From the NCBI GenBank assembly GCA_034509495.1, contig CM067515.1, positions 14,289,881 through 14,353,880 on the forward strand: a stretch of 64,000 nt of DNA, given 5' to 3'. Shown here in pieces: positions 1 through 11,675 of this stretch. Both the position numbers and the translations under genes were made by a program. The DNA comes from Acestrorhynchus altus (Eukaryota > Chordata > Actinopteri > Characiformes > Acestrorhynchidae). The notes below the pieces were generated by a model, which saw nothing but the letters and a program-made list of their open reading frames with translations, ran no database searches and had not been told where the DNA came from. The first letter of the stretch is position 1. Every line of letters begins with the position of its first letter.

Positions 1-1470
1 AGGCAAACTCATCTCATGGTGAGATCCAATTCATTCAGCCTGTCACAATTCAAATTTGCATTGGCCTCCCTTTACTCTCAAAACAGCCTCAATCCTTTAT
101 GACATGGATTTCACTTTACGTTTCAATTTTTGTTTAAGTTTGTTTAAATCATGAACAAAAATACACTTTTTCATGACATTCTAATTTCCTATGAGGCACT
201 TGTACATCATATAGTTATCCTTGTCATTTTATGTAGAAATTTCCTTCTTTACACTCTCGAAAGCACATTAGACCCCTGAGCCTTTCTTAACTAGAAAAGC
301 TGAATCACTTGAACAAGAGCAAAGCTGCAGCATAACCTCCATTTCATATTAGATCAGAGGTGACAATATGTGTTGGTACAGCACTATGGGTAATATTGCC
401 ACCCTTCATGTGTCAGACCTCTCCAATCAGTCCCCTATACAAGCAAATACCATTTGCTAGGCCAATAAGACCTCTAATACGGCATTTGCCCACATCTGTG
501 TTATAATGGAAATCACTGTGGATAAGATCATCAAATGGTAGGCAACACTATATCTACCTCCTCGTTAGCCTGCTTCTATTCTAGACTCTGTGGTTAACTG
601 TGGTTCTATTCAGTGTGTGGGACTTGTGATATTGTAAAACTGCACCCTGTGATCAAAGACCAAATTCATTTGGCTTTTTTGTAAGACAAGCGAGGAGAAG
701 ATCAACACCTTTCTGGGACCAGACCTTGCGTTCATGGCCGCCACGTTGGTTTGGGAGCCCACTAATTACATCACGTAAGTAACACCATTCCTCACCTTCA
801 GCAGGTGTGGGTCGGAGCCTGACAAGGCCTGTGCACAGCTGGCCACTAATTGGACAAGATGAGAGAGCACCATACCTTTTCTCCAGGGGTTGGTTTGGCA
901 GTCGGTGTAATTTGAGGAGCTGGAAAAGTTATCGAAGATGAGCTTATGACAGACTGTTAGAATTTGATGAGCTGGCTGTGCTGGACGTGGAGAGCGCGAG
1001 GACATTGGTGGGTTTCTAATCAGACGCGCCTGGTGTGGCCTAGTTTGAAAACCCAAGCATTATTCATGCAATCATGAGTGGCCCTGCTGGGGTTAGATAA
1101 TAGGATTAAAGGGAATGCTGCTCTGGCTTTTCAGTAAAGGTTAGTGCAGGTGTCGACAAGCTCAATGCTAATATCCTCCTGCCTCGGCTGCCCAGGCCCT
1201 TGTTGCATTGTACCTTTGTGGTAACTAATAACCCCCAGTCCATTAGGCATGATTTTAGTTGCTCTCCAGAACAAATGAACGCACAAGGAATTTCTTGTCT
1301 ATGGCTGTTTCTGAACCATAAGAAAGTCTGCTTACCTATATAGCATTTTGTACGTTGTGTCTGAATTTTCCTTAAAAGTGAAAATTATGGCAATTCAATA
1401 ATGGTTCCTTGCATGAAATGCAAAGTTTATAAGGGCTCTGCAAACAATTCTGCAATTTAAAAATGCATCA
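1..1470. other. Gene-free DNA downstream of nppa
   Basis: No exon recognised. The 610-1040 block is repeat-poor and of mixed composition, with CACTAATTACATCACG and CCACTAATTGGACAAG, so it may be regulatory. Confidence 0.4.
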
Positions 1471-1810
1471 TGGTGCTCTGAGTGGCTCAGTGGTCTAATA
1501 CGCTAGCACTGTGGTCTGAGGATCGCAGATATGAACCCTGGGTCATGCTGCTGGAGTCTGAGACAGCAAAATGGGTGGGTAGATGTGATGCTCTATGCCT
1601 GTTAGCCATTGTATCAGAGCTGGGGACCTGACGTCTTCCTCCAAGCATGTTGGCTGCCAAGCAATGATGCAATAGCTTCACATGTATCAGAGGGGGAATG
1701 GGCATGTCGTCACCCTTCTAGTGTCAGGAATATCATGTGATAGGGCGAGAGTCCTAACAGGGCTGGGTAATTGTCATTTATAGACTGGGGGGTGGGGGGG
1801 GTAGGAATTA
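1471..1810 (+). mobile_element. tRNA-derived SINE
   Basis: Begins GTGCTCTGAGTGGCTCAGTG, a pol III A-box, followed by a B-box-like GATATGAACCC at about 1528. The rest (GGTGGGTAGATGTGATGC and the downstream body) resembles the body of otophysan tRNA-SINEs I remember. A G-rich stretch near 1785 ends it. Confidence 0.65.
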
Positions 1811-2810
1811 AAATTGTGAATGAAGCTCATTGTTTGTAATAGAGATTTGTGAGTGTAATGGCTATAAAGAGCCTTCAGGTACCTAACTACGAGTGTCGTC
1901 TCTATTATACACTTTTACATTTTTATGGAACCAAAAGGGGTTCATTTATGGTATCATTCAACAAGTAATTTGAAATTTTTTAAGAAAACATGGAGGACTA
2001 TCCTCTTCACAGTGGTGTAGTCTGCATGGATGAACGTTACCAGAACTCGAAGCAACATCTCTGTGAAGGTTGTTTGTCCCAAGGGTTTATTCATACCAAC
2101 ACAGTCTAAAGTCAATGTGGTCTCATCCAGCACTGTAAAAAATATAAAGGCCTGAGCACACACTTTCACATATGCTAGCATGCAGTTTACGTAGCAAGTG
2201 TGAGTTGTTTATTATAATTAAATATTATGTTTTAAATTAAAGTAAAGCAAAACAATATGAGCAATGCTTTTCAATCAACCTGTACGTCTCCAAATCACTT
2301 CACATCAGCCACAACCTCTGCCCTTACAAACAGTACTAACAAAATCTCAGCAGAACCTTTTCACAGATAAATAAAATACCCTCTTAATCAGAAAGTCATC
2401 AAATTACAAGCTGGAGCTTTTAACATGCGATGAATGTGAATAAAATAGACACAATTCTTCTCAAAACAAAGAAAAAACAATTAAGCCTCCATTAGCTCTC
2501 ACACAACTTCCAACTGTTAATAAATCGAGGTGCATCAGCAGACACATTTATGCTCTTTAAAGCAAATAAATGAAATACAGCAGAACATTACAACAAAAAG
2601 TGGATTAAAATGTAAGATTTAATTAGAAATGAACTGTGCTGGCACTTCCATGGCTTAAATTTATAGAGCAGAGCAAATCCTTGACAGCTTCAACAACTTT
2701 TGACATGGGTCAAGCTGGATTATGTTAGGTGCATGTTGCACTTGTGAACTAAAAACAGAAAAATTGGATCCAGTCTCTTTGAGGAGCTGGATGAGCACCC
2801 TCACCGAAGT
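1811..2810. other. Gene-free AT-rich DNA and nppa 3' flank
   Basis: Contains the nppa 3' UTR near 2810. Candidate poly(A) signals on the minus strand are ATTAAA at 2623-2618 and AATAAA at 2213-2208. Nothing else recognised. Confidence 0.4.
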
Positions 2811-3815
2811 TTAACCTTTCATGGAGTTGCACCCGAGGCTGCTAGAGGAGCCAATGCGGTCCAGTCTTCCACCAAAGCAGCTGGAAAACCCCTTGCTCCT
2901 TGTGGACAGGAGGAGATCGATGAGGTGTTTCTTCTGTGCCTCAAGGTCTTCTTCAGTGGGCTCCTCACCTGGAGGGGCCTGTTCCTCCCTGGTTTTCTCC
3001 CAGCCTTGGGAAGCTTGGCTTTGACTTGGTGCCATATTCCGTTCTTCATAATCTATGGCTCCTGCAGGATCTTCCACCGGAGCCAGCACTTCCTCAAACT
3101 GCTGCAGCAAACTCTGAGGAGCACAATAGACAGGATTCAGCTCTAGCCTAAATCAGTGGTTCTAGGTAAGTGAGTCTATTGTTATGTAGGGACTGCTGGA
3201 TTAAATGGATTGATGGGTCAAAGTTTGCCTTATTCTGAAGGTTATCATTGGGCATTTAAGAATTTTAATAGAATGTATTTTATTGACCCATGTGGGTTTA
3301 TTCAGTGTCTTCTACATCCTTATTGTCTTGGCTGTTATTAACCTTATTAACTGTTGTTGTCAGATTGACATAGAGGACCAGATTCCAGCTATGCAATCTA
3401 ACTGGTGGATTTAACAGAGAACTGAACTGAACTTCGAGTAATGTGTTCCTTCTCAACTCAGCTTCTTTACTCAACTTGTCCATTTAAGCAAATCTAAAAA
3501 GTTACCTGCAAGATATATTACTGCTTGAGTCTAAAGACCCTTTTACTTTAACATTTACTATGACGTGGAATGGACATTGGAAGATCTGAACACATCTACG
3601 TGTATGCATATTTGGCTTTATGGTTCAACACAAAGAAAATCTGAATCTGCTAAACAAAATCGGAGTTGTTGCAAAGTAAAATTGCCAAGTCATAGACTTA
3701 CCTTGAGCTTGCTGATGCTGTTCGCCGAGTTATGTCTAGTCAACACATGAGCCTGGACGGCCACCTCATGACACAGCAGGACCAGTAGTCCTGGTAGAAT
3801 AAGTCCTTTAACCAT
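2811..3815 (-). CDS. nppa: Atrial natriuretic peptide precursor (ANP)
   Basis: Secreted cardiac hormone precursor; the family acts through membrane guanylate cyclase receptors to raise cGMP. Exon 1 is 3815-3702 (38 codons, starting MVKGLILPGLLVLLCHEV, a clear signal peptide), ending at a GTAAGT donor. Exon 2 is 3113-2811, after a CTCAG acceptor, phase 0. The predicted precursor has 138 residues. The 17-residue ring runs from Cys117 to Cys133 (CFGGRLDRIGSSSSLGC), and the hormone probably starts after Arg110, giving about 28 residues as in other ANPs. The tail is NSMKG followed by TAA. The final Gly could donate an amide, as I recall for eel ANP. A TATA box lies about 62 bp upstream of the ATG. 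The ANP identity rests on the GGRLDRIG ring plus the NS tail. Mammalian ANP genes have a tiny third exon; here the reading frame stops in exon 2, so any further exon would be untranslated. Confidence 0.93.
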
Positions 3816-3876
3816 CCCTGGCTTCCTTTGGCTCTTGACTCTCACTTTCTGACCAGGCTGTGTGCCGAGCTCCTTC

Positions 3877-3883
3877 TTTTATA
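3877..3883 (-). promoter_or_regulatory. TATA box of nppa
   Basis: Minus strand reads CTATAAAAG here, about 62 bp upstream of the nppa ATG. Transcription should start near 3850. Confidence 0.75.
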
Positions 3884-3924
3884 GAGACACACCACTGCCT
3901 AGGACTCATCCTTTCACAACCGTG

Positions 3925-3984
3925 TGAAGTGCATTCCAACACCTCAGCTTTGATAAGGCTTCAGGGTAGATTTCCTTTTAAGTG
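3925..3984 (-). promoter_or_regulatory. nppa proximal cardiac promoter module
   Basis: Ordered sites 50-100 bp upstream of the TATA box: TGAAGTG (NKX2-5-like, 3925-3931) and GCATTCC (M-CAT/TEAD-like) joined to AACACCT, which is AGGTGTT on the minus strand (T-box half-site like), at 3931-3944. TGATAA (GATA) follows at 3951-3956, then CCTTTTAAGT (one mismatch from a CArG box) at 3974-3983, overlapping TTAAGTG (NKX2-5-like, 3978-3984). The same ordered block occurs upstream of nppb. Site functions are inferred from known mammalian Nppa/Nppb promoters. Confidence 0.6.
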
Positions 3985-5626
3985 GCTGTTTGGTGCTACG
4001 TGATGTGCCTTTGTTGCAAAAACCCATGGCAGGCAGCAAGTCGGATGCAAACAGCAGCTGACCTCAGGGGCAGTTTTAAGGGCAGAGCGAAGACGTGGCA
4101 TGCATTGCCAGGCATGCGCCCACAACACATACCCTGTGTTGTTTCGGCCTCACCTCATCTCAGCTGATATCTTCAGCCTATACTAAATATACCATTTGTA
4201 TGGTGAAACCATAGGTGTTCCAAATTTAGACCATGAGCTGGAAACCTGAAAAACATAGTTGTGACATATCGAATATAATGAGCTGCAGTGACCTTTGGAC
4301 TGACCCAATTATAAAAGGTGTCATATGATATTTAATACTAAGGTATGACACTTTTTTATGAATATTGTAAGGCAGCTTTGAGTTGTATTAAGGTTGAGTT
4401 AAGGTCTCGGTTCCTCATGGGAAAATAAAAAGGCACGAAAGACTCGTAGTGGGGGTTAGTATGGGTCATGTAGTGGCACTGGCCAGGCACCAATTACTGG
4501 AGTTTAACATGCAAATGTCTCTGAAGAAGGGACGACTTTAAAGGAATGTTTAATCTGGAAAAAAATCCACTAATCACTAATAATAACTATATAATGAATG
4601 TGAATGAGTTCATACCAGTTGGTCCTCATTAACTACAAAAAACATTGTGAGCCATTGTGAGTTTTGGATGAATCTACTTAATCCTGTAATGATCAGTAAC
4701 TGCTATGTGGATGAATATCATGTGATTGAGAGTCCAATGCAAAACTTTAGGTGGGATAAAGGAGGAAGCATATGTTTAGGGAAGAAGCCATCATTAGCTG
4801 ACTTGACAGGTCAAAGGCATAAGACCATTGTACCTTAAAGTTGGTGTTATTTGTGTCCTAAATTTTTCCCCCAAAGTTAGTCTGACATTCATAATGAAAA
4901 GCATTGAAGTTCCAGAGATTACGACTGTGTTTGTGTGTATCTTGAGAAGTAAAAGTCTTTTATACATAATTGAAGCGTCCAATCCAATAGGCCTTTGTCA
5001 GTCATCATTAAAATGATCACATAATACTGTTTACCAAATATCGTCCACTCAATTTAGAATCCAGATCTAGAAAATTTTGGCACCTTTTGTTTGACAGGCC
5101 AATTTGTTTTAATGAGCACAGAAATGCTGCTCCCTAAATTTAGGATGTATGTTGGTAGACAGACAGGGAGTCCCCGATTGGATATTGGATGACTGGGTTC
5201 TAGCTGCCATGCAAAAAGCCATGTAATTCAGCATGGAACTTGTTCACTCTCCAAGGTGCTGAAATCATACCTAAAACTGCACTGATATTCAAACTGAAAT
5301 TGTTCTAGAGTGCAGTTTCCATGCTCTATATTCCATTCCCTAAGATAGGAAATATGTAGAGAAGGAACTTCCTCCCTTTGGAGCTATTAGGTTATATCTT
5401 CCTTTTGAGCAGTTTTGAGATATTGAGCCTTAAAGTTCTTGTAGTGACATTGACATATCTGGAGATGTTTTCTAGATTAAGAGTCTATTAAACACCAAAT
5501 AATGTTAAGAAGTTGTCACAGAATAAGAATATGTAAATACTCAATTTTGACCTCTTTAACATGTAGCCCATTTCTTTTGGAGTACCTCAGACACAAATTA
5601 AGTGACATGAAAAGTGCTTCAAAACA
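3985..5626. other. nppa upstream / nppb downstream spacer
   Basis: About 1.6 kb between the nppa promoter module and the nppb poly(A) signal. Nothing recognised in it beyond AT-rich unique sequence. Confidence 0.4.
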
Positions 5627-5827
5627 TTTATTAACTTTGCATTGGATTTACAATTACAACATACAATATTAGATATACAGTACTATTGAACCAACATTAA
5701 ATTAGGATGTACATAAATACAAATTTACATGTAGACAGTTCAATAAATATTCAAATAAATAGAAATACATATTTAAAATGTATTTTGGCATCCATAGCAG
5801 GTATCAATGTAGAGTTCCTCTTAAGAC
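5627..5827 (-). promoter_or_regulatory. nppb 3' UTR with AU-rich elements and poly(A) signal
   Basis: On the minus strand four ATTTA pentamers (5756-5760, 5744-5748, 5714-5718, 5698-5702) precede an AATAAA at 5632-5627, about 195 nt after the stop. AUUUA repeats in BNP mRNA are a known mRNA-destabilising feature in vertebrates; the count and positions are read directly. Confidence 0.65.
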
Positions 5828-6432
5828 TCATTTCCGCTTTGGACCTGAAAAAATGAAAGAAAATGAAGCAATTTTAATTCGAAGTTAATGAAAACATCCT
5901 TGTAAATCCCTCTTTAAAACTGTGTGGAGTGAAACTCACTGTTGCGTCCGACTGTATTGCATCCCAGAGTGGACATTGACCCAATCCTGTCCAACCTACG
6001 ACCAAAACATGTGGAATATTTCTTTGAACCAGAGTCGAATTTCACACTCTTCAGGTCTTGGGCTGAGAGGTAATCTCTCATGTCCAGCTGAGGCTGGGGA
6101 CGGCCTTCATCTGCTGAAGATACAGCGTCCTCCAGCTTTGACATTTCTGGTGATCCTTCCTGATCATGTACTTGTGCTGGAATGGCTGCTTCAAGATGGT
6201 CAAGCAGAAACTGCAAAGAGCCAAAGGCAGGAATTAGGGCCTAACTCTTAGATGCCCTTATGTATCCACCCTAGATAATACATTGATTTGCTGGAGGGAA
6301 GTGGATCATACTCACCTTTAAGACATCCATTTCTTCATTAGTGAATGCCCTGCTTTGCAGTGGGAGGGCACTCAGGAGCTGAATGCTTAAGAGCAAGAGA
6401 AAGCAAGCAGAAGGAATATAAGAGGGACGCAT
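5828..6432 (-). CDS. nppb: B-type natriuretic peptide precursor (BNP)
   Basis: Secreted cardiac hormone precursor of the natriuretic family. Three exons: 6432-6316 (39 codons, signal peptide MRPSYIPSACFLLLLSIQLL, GTGAGT donor), 6210-5940 (after a TTTGCAG acceptor) and a 17-nt coding piece 5844-5828 (after a TTTTTTCAG acceptor). They join in frame (117+271+17 nt) into 134 residues. The ring is Cys107-Cys123, CFGRRLDRIGSMSTLGC, and the tail is NTVGRN then SPKRK. The NTVGR tail and FGRRLDRIGSMS ring are typical of fish BNP. If the second intron were retained, translation would continue to 5914 with an unrelated tail. The gene is 2.0 kb upstream of nppa in the same orientation. Four ATTTA pentamers lie in the 3' UTR. 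Confidence 0.93.
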
Positions 6433-6524
6433 GTTTTCTTGGTTTCTTCTGAGAAGATGCTTCAGAGGAGGCTTTTTTGAGCCCTGTCTGTTGTCGGTAT
6501 GACACTAAGTGAGCACTGGAGCTC

Positions 6525-6531
6525 TTTTATA
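6525..6531 (-). promoter_or_regulatory. TATA box of nppb
   Basis: Minus strand reads AGTATAAAAGAG, about 93 bp upstream of the nppb ATG. Confidence 0.75.
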
Positions 6532-6574
6532 CTTTAAGTTCTACTACCCAAAGTTATGTCAGGAATTGCCTGCT

Positions 6575-6629
6575 GCATTCCAACACCTACTCTGATAAAG
6601 GCTGCTGTCGGAAATAAGTCCTTTTAAAG
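6575..6629 (-). promoter_or_regulatory. nppb proximal cardiac promoter module
   Basis: GCATTCCAACACCT (6575-6588), TGATAA (6593-6598) and CCTTTTAAAG (6620-6629) occur in the same order and almost the same spacing as upstream of nppa. On the minus strand the last site reads CTTTAAAAGG, which I recall as the form of the proximal serum response element of mammalian ANF. The 14-nt GCATTCCAACACCT is identical in both promoters. Confidence 0.6.
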
Positions 6630-7689
6630 CTGCATCATTGTAGATATGGGCCATATGACATCGTCTGTGATGGTCTTTGTTTAGAAACAAGATTGGGAAT
6701 GTGCACTTGTGCTTCCGTGAAATTACACATTATATGCTGACTCCTATGATGGAGGAACTTGAAGAATTTGTGTACTAAATGCCAGAAGATCACCTGATCA
6801 GTTATAATCCTTTAAAGGGAATTACTTTTATTGTTGAATATTCCCTCCTCAAACGTTCCAAATGACAATTTAAACAATATAATGAGCAATGTTTTGGTAA
6901 ATGATACATGAATACGTTTCACCACTCAACTCCACTGTGAAAAGTCTGTTGTTAACCTTGCTAAATATGGACATTATGGTTTTCTCCTTCCTAGTCCAAG
7001 TGGGTGGCTTAATGGTGTTTCACAGCTCATAATGTAAAACTTAAAGGTGCTAAAAAGGACTATATGGGGTAATTCCATAGATTCTACAAAAGTCTAATAT
7101 TCCTATGGATGACCTTTTGTGGGAGCTGAAGGATCATGTTTAAATAACCTCTATTTATAGATTTAACTGTACAAGCCTGGTATAAATCTATTAAGAATAT
7201 TTCTAAAATTGAGAGCCATTAGAACTATATGTAGGTTTAATTGTAGAAAATACGTGGCTTAAAGTACAGTAATGTTGATCACCATTGCGTTCTCTGTCGC
7301 TCTCTTTCTCATGGATTTCCCTCAACAAATGACTAATGTACATCTTTTCCATTAGAAAAACAAATTAGATTATAACTATTACTATTCACACTGTCATCTA
7401 ACAGGAAGAGTAACTTTTTTTTGGTCCATTTATACTCAATACATTTCTACATTTCTTTTCTCAATATACATTTCTTAATTTAAGAATGATATCTGTCACT
7501 ATTGTGCCTTAAGCTCAAATGAAAACCATTCCAAAACTGTTCTTCAGGAGTACATAATTACCCAAAGTGTATCCACTGTGATTATTAAATTCTTAATGAA
7601 CAGATGATTGGGCAATACACTCATATGTCGGTTGAAAGCCTTGAACAGTGGTCTTTGAAAGTTCTATGATGTTTTCGGCCTAAAGTCCT
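6630..7689. other. Spacer upstream of nppb
   Basis: Unique-looking AT-rich sequence; no gene or clear repeat seen. Confidence 0.4.
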
Positions 7690-8560
7690 AAAAGGAGAAC
7701 CAAATGAAACAAATGAGACCATTTATTGAGGAAAATGATTTTTATTACATATCTGTAAGTGGCACAACTAAGTTAACCTCTGCTTTTGTGAGACCCCCTT
7801 GTGCAGCAATAACCACAAGTAAACATTTCCAGTAACTGTGAAATAGTCCTACATATCAGCTTGGGGGAATTTTAGTCCATTCTTCCATACAAAACAGTTT
7901 CAACTCTGTTAAGTGTTTCTTCCCACAAACTGCTTGTTGCAGCTTTTCCCACAGCATTTCTACTGAGATTAAGATTAGGACTAGATTTAGGTTTGTCCAT
8001 TCCAAAGAAATTAACTGTATTCTTTTTTAAACATTTTTTGGCAGAACGACTTGTGAACCTTGGGTCGTTGTTTTGCTGCGTGACCCATGTTCTCTTGAGG
8101 TTCAGCTCACAGATGTTCTGACATTTTTCTTTAGAATCCTTTAGAATGATTTGTCAATCAGTCAATCACTGAGAATGATTGAGAATGATTTGGTTCATTG
8201 TCCGATCAATGATGGCAAGCCTTCCTGGCCCACCTTGTTCCATGTTTTTCTTTCATGGTTCCAATAGCCTACTTGCTTGTCCATGTGATCTTTAGCAAAC
8301 AAGCAAGACAAGCAAGAACTCCCATACATATTTCAGGTGGGGAACAGGGTCTCCACATGTATAATGGTTTTACCACACATAACGTTGTTGTGAAAATGTC
8401 TCAAAAGAGCTTTTATCTGGTCCTGTGTGCTATTTTTAATGATGCCAGGACACCATGACGGCATTGTCTGGATCCCTGCCCTGTATGAGTCACTCACTTG
8501 ACTCACATCACTCATCATAATGCACAGATCTGATTGGATGAGTAGAGACATTTGTGATAA
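7690..8560 (-). mobile_element. Decayed Tc1-like transposon
   Basis: Phrases such as CAATGATGGCAAGCCTTCC (8208) and TTCAGCTCACAGATGTTCTG (8100) match the antisense of Tc1-like transposase regions common in fish. No intact frame remains. Confidence 0.45.
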
Positions 8561-10303
8561 GTACTATGGTCTATGAGTTTTCTTGGTAGCTAGACCTGTA
8601 CTGTAGAGGCTTTAAAAACTACAGTGGTAAAAATAAACACTCTGTCAAAATCATATAGTTCTTTAAAATTTATTGGTCATGGTTTCAGAGTAGACTGGAC
8701 AGCATCAGGATCTTAGCCCAAGCTCTAATTTGCCAATTAGTGACCTCTGCACTAGAAGAATCCATTTTAATCCTGAAATGATCCCCAAACCAATTCCAGT
8801 TCCTATACTGATGGATGCTGGATGCAGTGAGTCTGTTGATGTCCATCTTTGGACCTATTGGAAATATCTTTGTAATTATCATGATTAACAGTAGCAAAAT
8901 GTTCTGGTTGTGTAGGTTTCTGGCCACTCTGTCCTACTGTAATAAAAGGAATGTTATTCCAGCAGGTTGTTCTATTAACCTCTGCAAGGTTTTGATAGTA
9001 ACAGTGATACTATACAACAGAATAAGACCCAAGACAGTGAAAGCTACTCAAGAGGCAAAGACATGAAATGTTCTTAAATGACAGAGACATTCACCTGACT
9101 TCAGTCCAACTAGGTTTTTATTTACTGAAGACAGAATGTAGAGAACGTTCAGAAAGAAGGCAGAAAGGCCAACAAACAAGCAGCAGCTGAAGGCAGGAAT
9201 GGTAAAACTTATTAATGGAGGAAAGTCAGCATTTGGGTGTTTCATCCTTTGGGTGTTTGTCCAATTACTTTTGAAACTGTGAAAATACAGAGACTGTATA
9301 ACAATTCCTAAATGGGCAATGTAATATTTTTTAAATACATTGACTTAAAGATTAAAATTTCTACTTCAATCATCTTTAGATTTCATTTTAAAGCTGTTTG
9401 CAAAAAAAATATTGCAAAATGTGTTTCCAAAATTCAGGTCCTAATTCTTTTTTTTATGTTGAGACAGAGTGAAAATATAAGAAGCAATGTAAAATGTGCT
9501 TTATTGGGATAAGGAGTACCTAAGTACTATCAGAAATAATATAAAATGTATAGATTTAAGTTACTTTTGTTAATTTAAGCGTACTTAAGTAAACCAACTA
9601 CAGTAGAAATATAATCAACTTGATTATAAATACAAAAATGATTAAAAAAAGAACAAAATAAAAGTCATAAAAAAGAGTATATATATAGGTGCTCCTCTTC
9701 CATGATAAAATCCCAATAAAGGACATTTTATTTCGGAATTCTCTGTACTTTCATGCAATTGATGTTGATCTGACAGCAGATTAGAAAGGCTCTGAGCTGT
9801 AAGCTCTGCTGCTCAAAAACAGAAAACCTTTAAAAGCTTTCTCTATAACTATACAATTCTAAGTGATTCAGTTCCTGTAAACTAAGGTTGATTAGTGAAA
9901 TAGCAGCTCGTCACACCTATTATGCAAAATATTTATTTCGCTTCCACATACACTCTTAGACATGAACAGATTTGGACAAGAAATAAATAGATACATACAA
10001 GAAACAGTAAAAAGCAGCAGATTCCAAAAAACAGATATTTACAATTCTACACATTTGCCACTGAAAAAAAAATAATACTCAGACAACAGAACCTTCACTG
10101 GACATATAGTGCATTTAATTGACCTGCTTCAAATGCGCACATTAACATAATATCCACATCAACAAACTTTACAAGTGTTTCTTTAAGTTTACTTAAAGTC
10201 TTAAGATATTCTCTGTGATGCTGAAGTGATGTACACCTTAGAAGCAAGTCAACCCAAAGCAGGATTTCCTTCAGTGTGCTCTGAATACACATCCACTGTA
10301 AAC
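8561..10303. other. Spacer downstream of the CNP-type gene
   Basis: The 8600-9300 part ends with GTCCAATTACTTTTGAAACT, a phrase seen in decayed fish DNA transposons. The rest is AT-rich with no gene recognised. Confidence 0.35.
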
Positions 10304-10309
10304 TTTATT
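10304..10309 (-). terminator. Candidate poly(A) signal of the CNP-type gene
   Basis: AATAAA on the minus strand about 320 nt after the stop. The 3' UTR would include the 60-bp CA/TG microsatellite. Another AATAAA lies at 9932-9937. Confidence 0.35.
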
Positions 10310-10438
10310 ATAGTTAAAAATAAAATTAAATTACATTTAAAAACAGAAAAAAGAAAAAAAAAAGATATGCCCTGCCTGAAGAATTTCAAGTAAGGAGGGT
10401 CTCATTGCCCCCTAGTCCAGATGATGGTCCCTGCAACA

Positions 10439-10440
<2 letters not shown>

Positions 10441-10500
<60 letters not shown>
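10441..10500. repeat. (CA)30 microsatellite
   Basis: Perfect run, in the likely 3' UTR of the CNP-type gene. Confidence 0.95.
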
Positions 10501-10502
<2 letters not shown>

Positions 10503-10626
10503 TATCCATTAATAATCAATAACAAGTGGTTCTAATTACATTTTAAAAGCAACATAAACCCCTCACAAGCTTTCACCAGCTCAGAGGAAACTCAGGGATG
10601 AACTGGTATGAGACTGTACCTGGTGC

Positions 10627-11502
10627 TCAGCAGCCCAGTCCGCTGAACGAGCCGATGCGCTCGAGTCTGACCCCGAAACAGCTGCGCAGGCTTCCCTTCT
10701 TGAAGCGGCTCCACGAGCGCTTGGACACGGCCAGCAGGTCACCCAGCACGCGCTCCAGCGCGCTCTCATTGCCGGACTCCTCGGGACTCGAACCTCTGTG
10801 CTCCAGCCCTGCGTCTTCAGTGCCCAAATAAGGCAAATTGCCCTCCTGCTCCTCCTCCAGGAGCTCTTTGAGGGTCTGAGGGGTGAAAGGGAAAACATCA
10901 GAATAGTGCTGCTGTGAATCCCACGTGTCTCATTTCCCCTCCATGATTCAGACCTGCATCTGCTCTGTACCCTCTGCAAGTCATTCTGGAAGAATACACC
11001 AAAGGAAATGACATCCACTTCCACTCAAAAGGAAAGATTTTCTTCTCCTGTAAAGCTGTCAGCTTGGAGAGGTACATGCACACGCACATTACATCTCCAA
11101 GCTGGCAGCTTTACGGGAGAAGAAAAACCTCCATTTTACTTTCATAATGACCTTTTAACACTTCAATTTGATACCGTGGAGGAGCCTCTTAAGGTGCTTC
11201 AAGGAACCTTTCCTTGTGTTGAAAGTTCCTTGAAGCGCATTAAGAGGCTCCTCCACAGTTTCAAACTGAAGAACGTCCAAAGGTTGTCCACTGTAAAAAG
11301 TAGGCTATTCAACCTGGAGGTTCTTCAGTTTGAGAAGAACATGTTAAAAGGTCATGAAAGCAAGTAATGCACTCATTACTCTAATATTCTCAAATTGAAG
11401 AACATCCAAAGGTTCCTCAAGCAGCTTGTACTTTTAACAGTGTAGAACTGTTTTACATGGTATAATAATAATAAAAATAATAAAAATAACAACAACAACA
11501 AC

Positions 11503-11533
<31 letters not shown>

Positions 11534-11624
11534 GAAGTTTAAATTACATTTAAATTATAATCAATTAATAAATGTACATTATAATAGATGCAATTTTATT
11601 CCCAAAGTGCTGAAGATGAATTAC

Positions 11625-11675
<51 letters not shown>

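Noticed and set aside
2690..2811. Possible third coding exon of nppa
   Set aside because: A TTTTTAG acceptor near 2752 could pair with AAAG|GTTAAA, but it would add an unrelated tail, and the frame already ends naturally at MKG.
10095..10292. 65-residue minus frame, helical looking
   Set aside because: No family recognised, no acceptor or donor supporting an exon; probably in or beyond the CNP 3' UTR.
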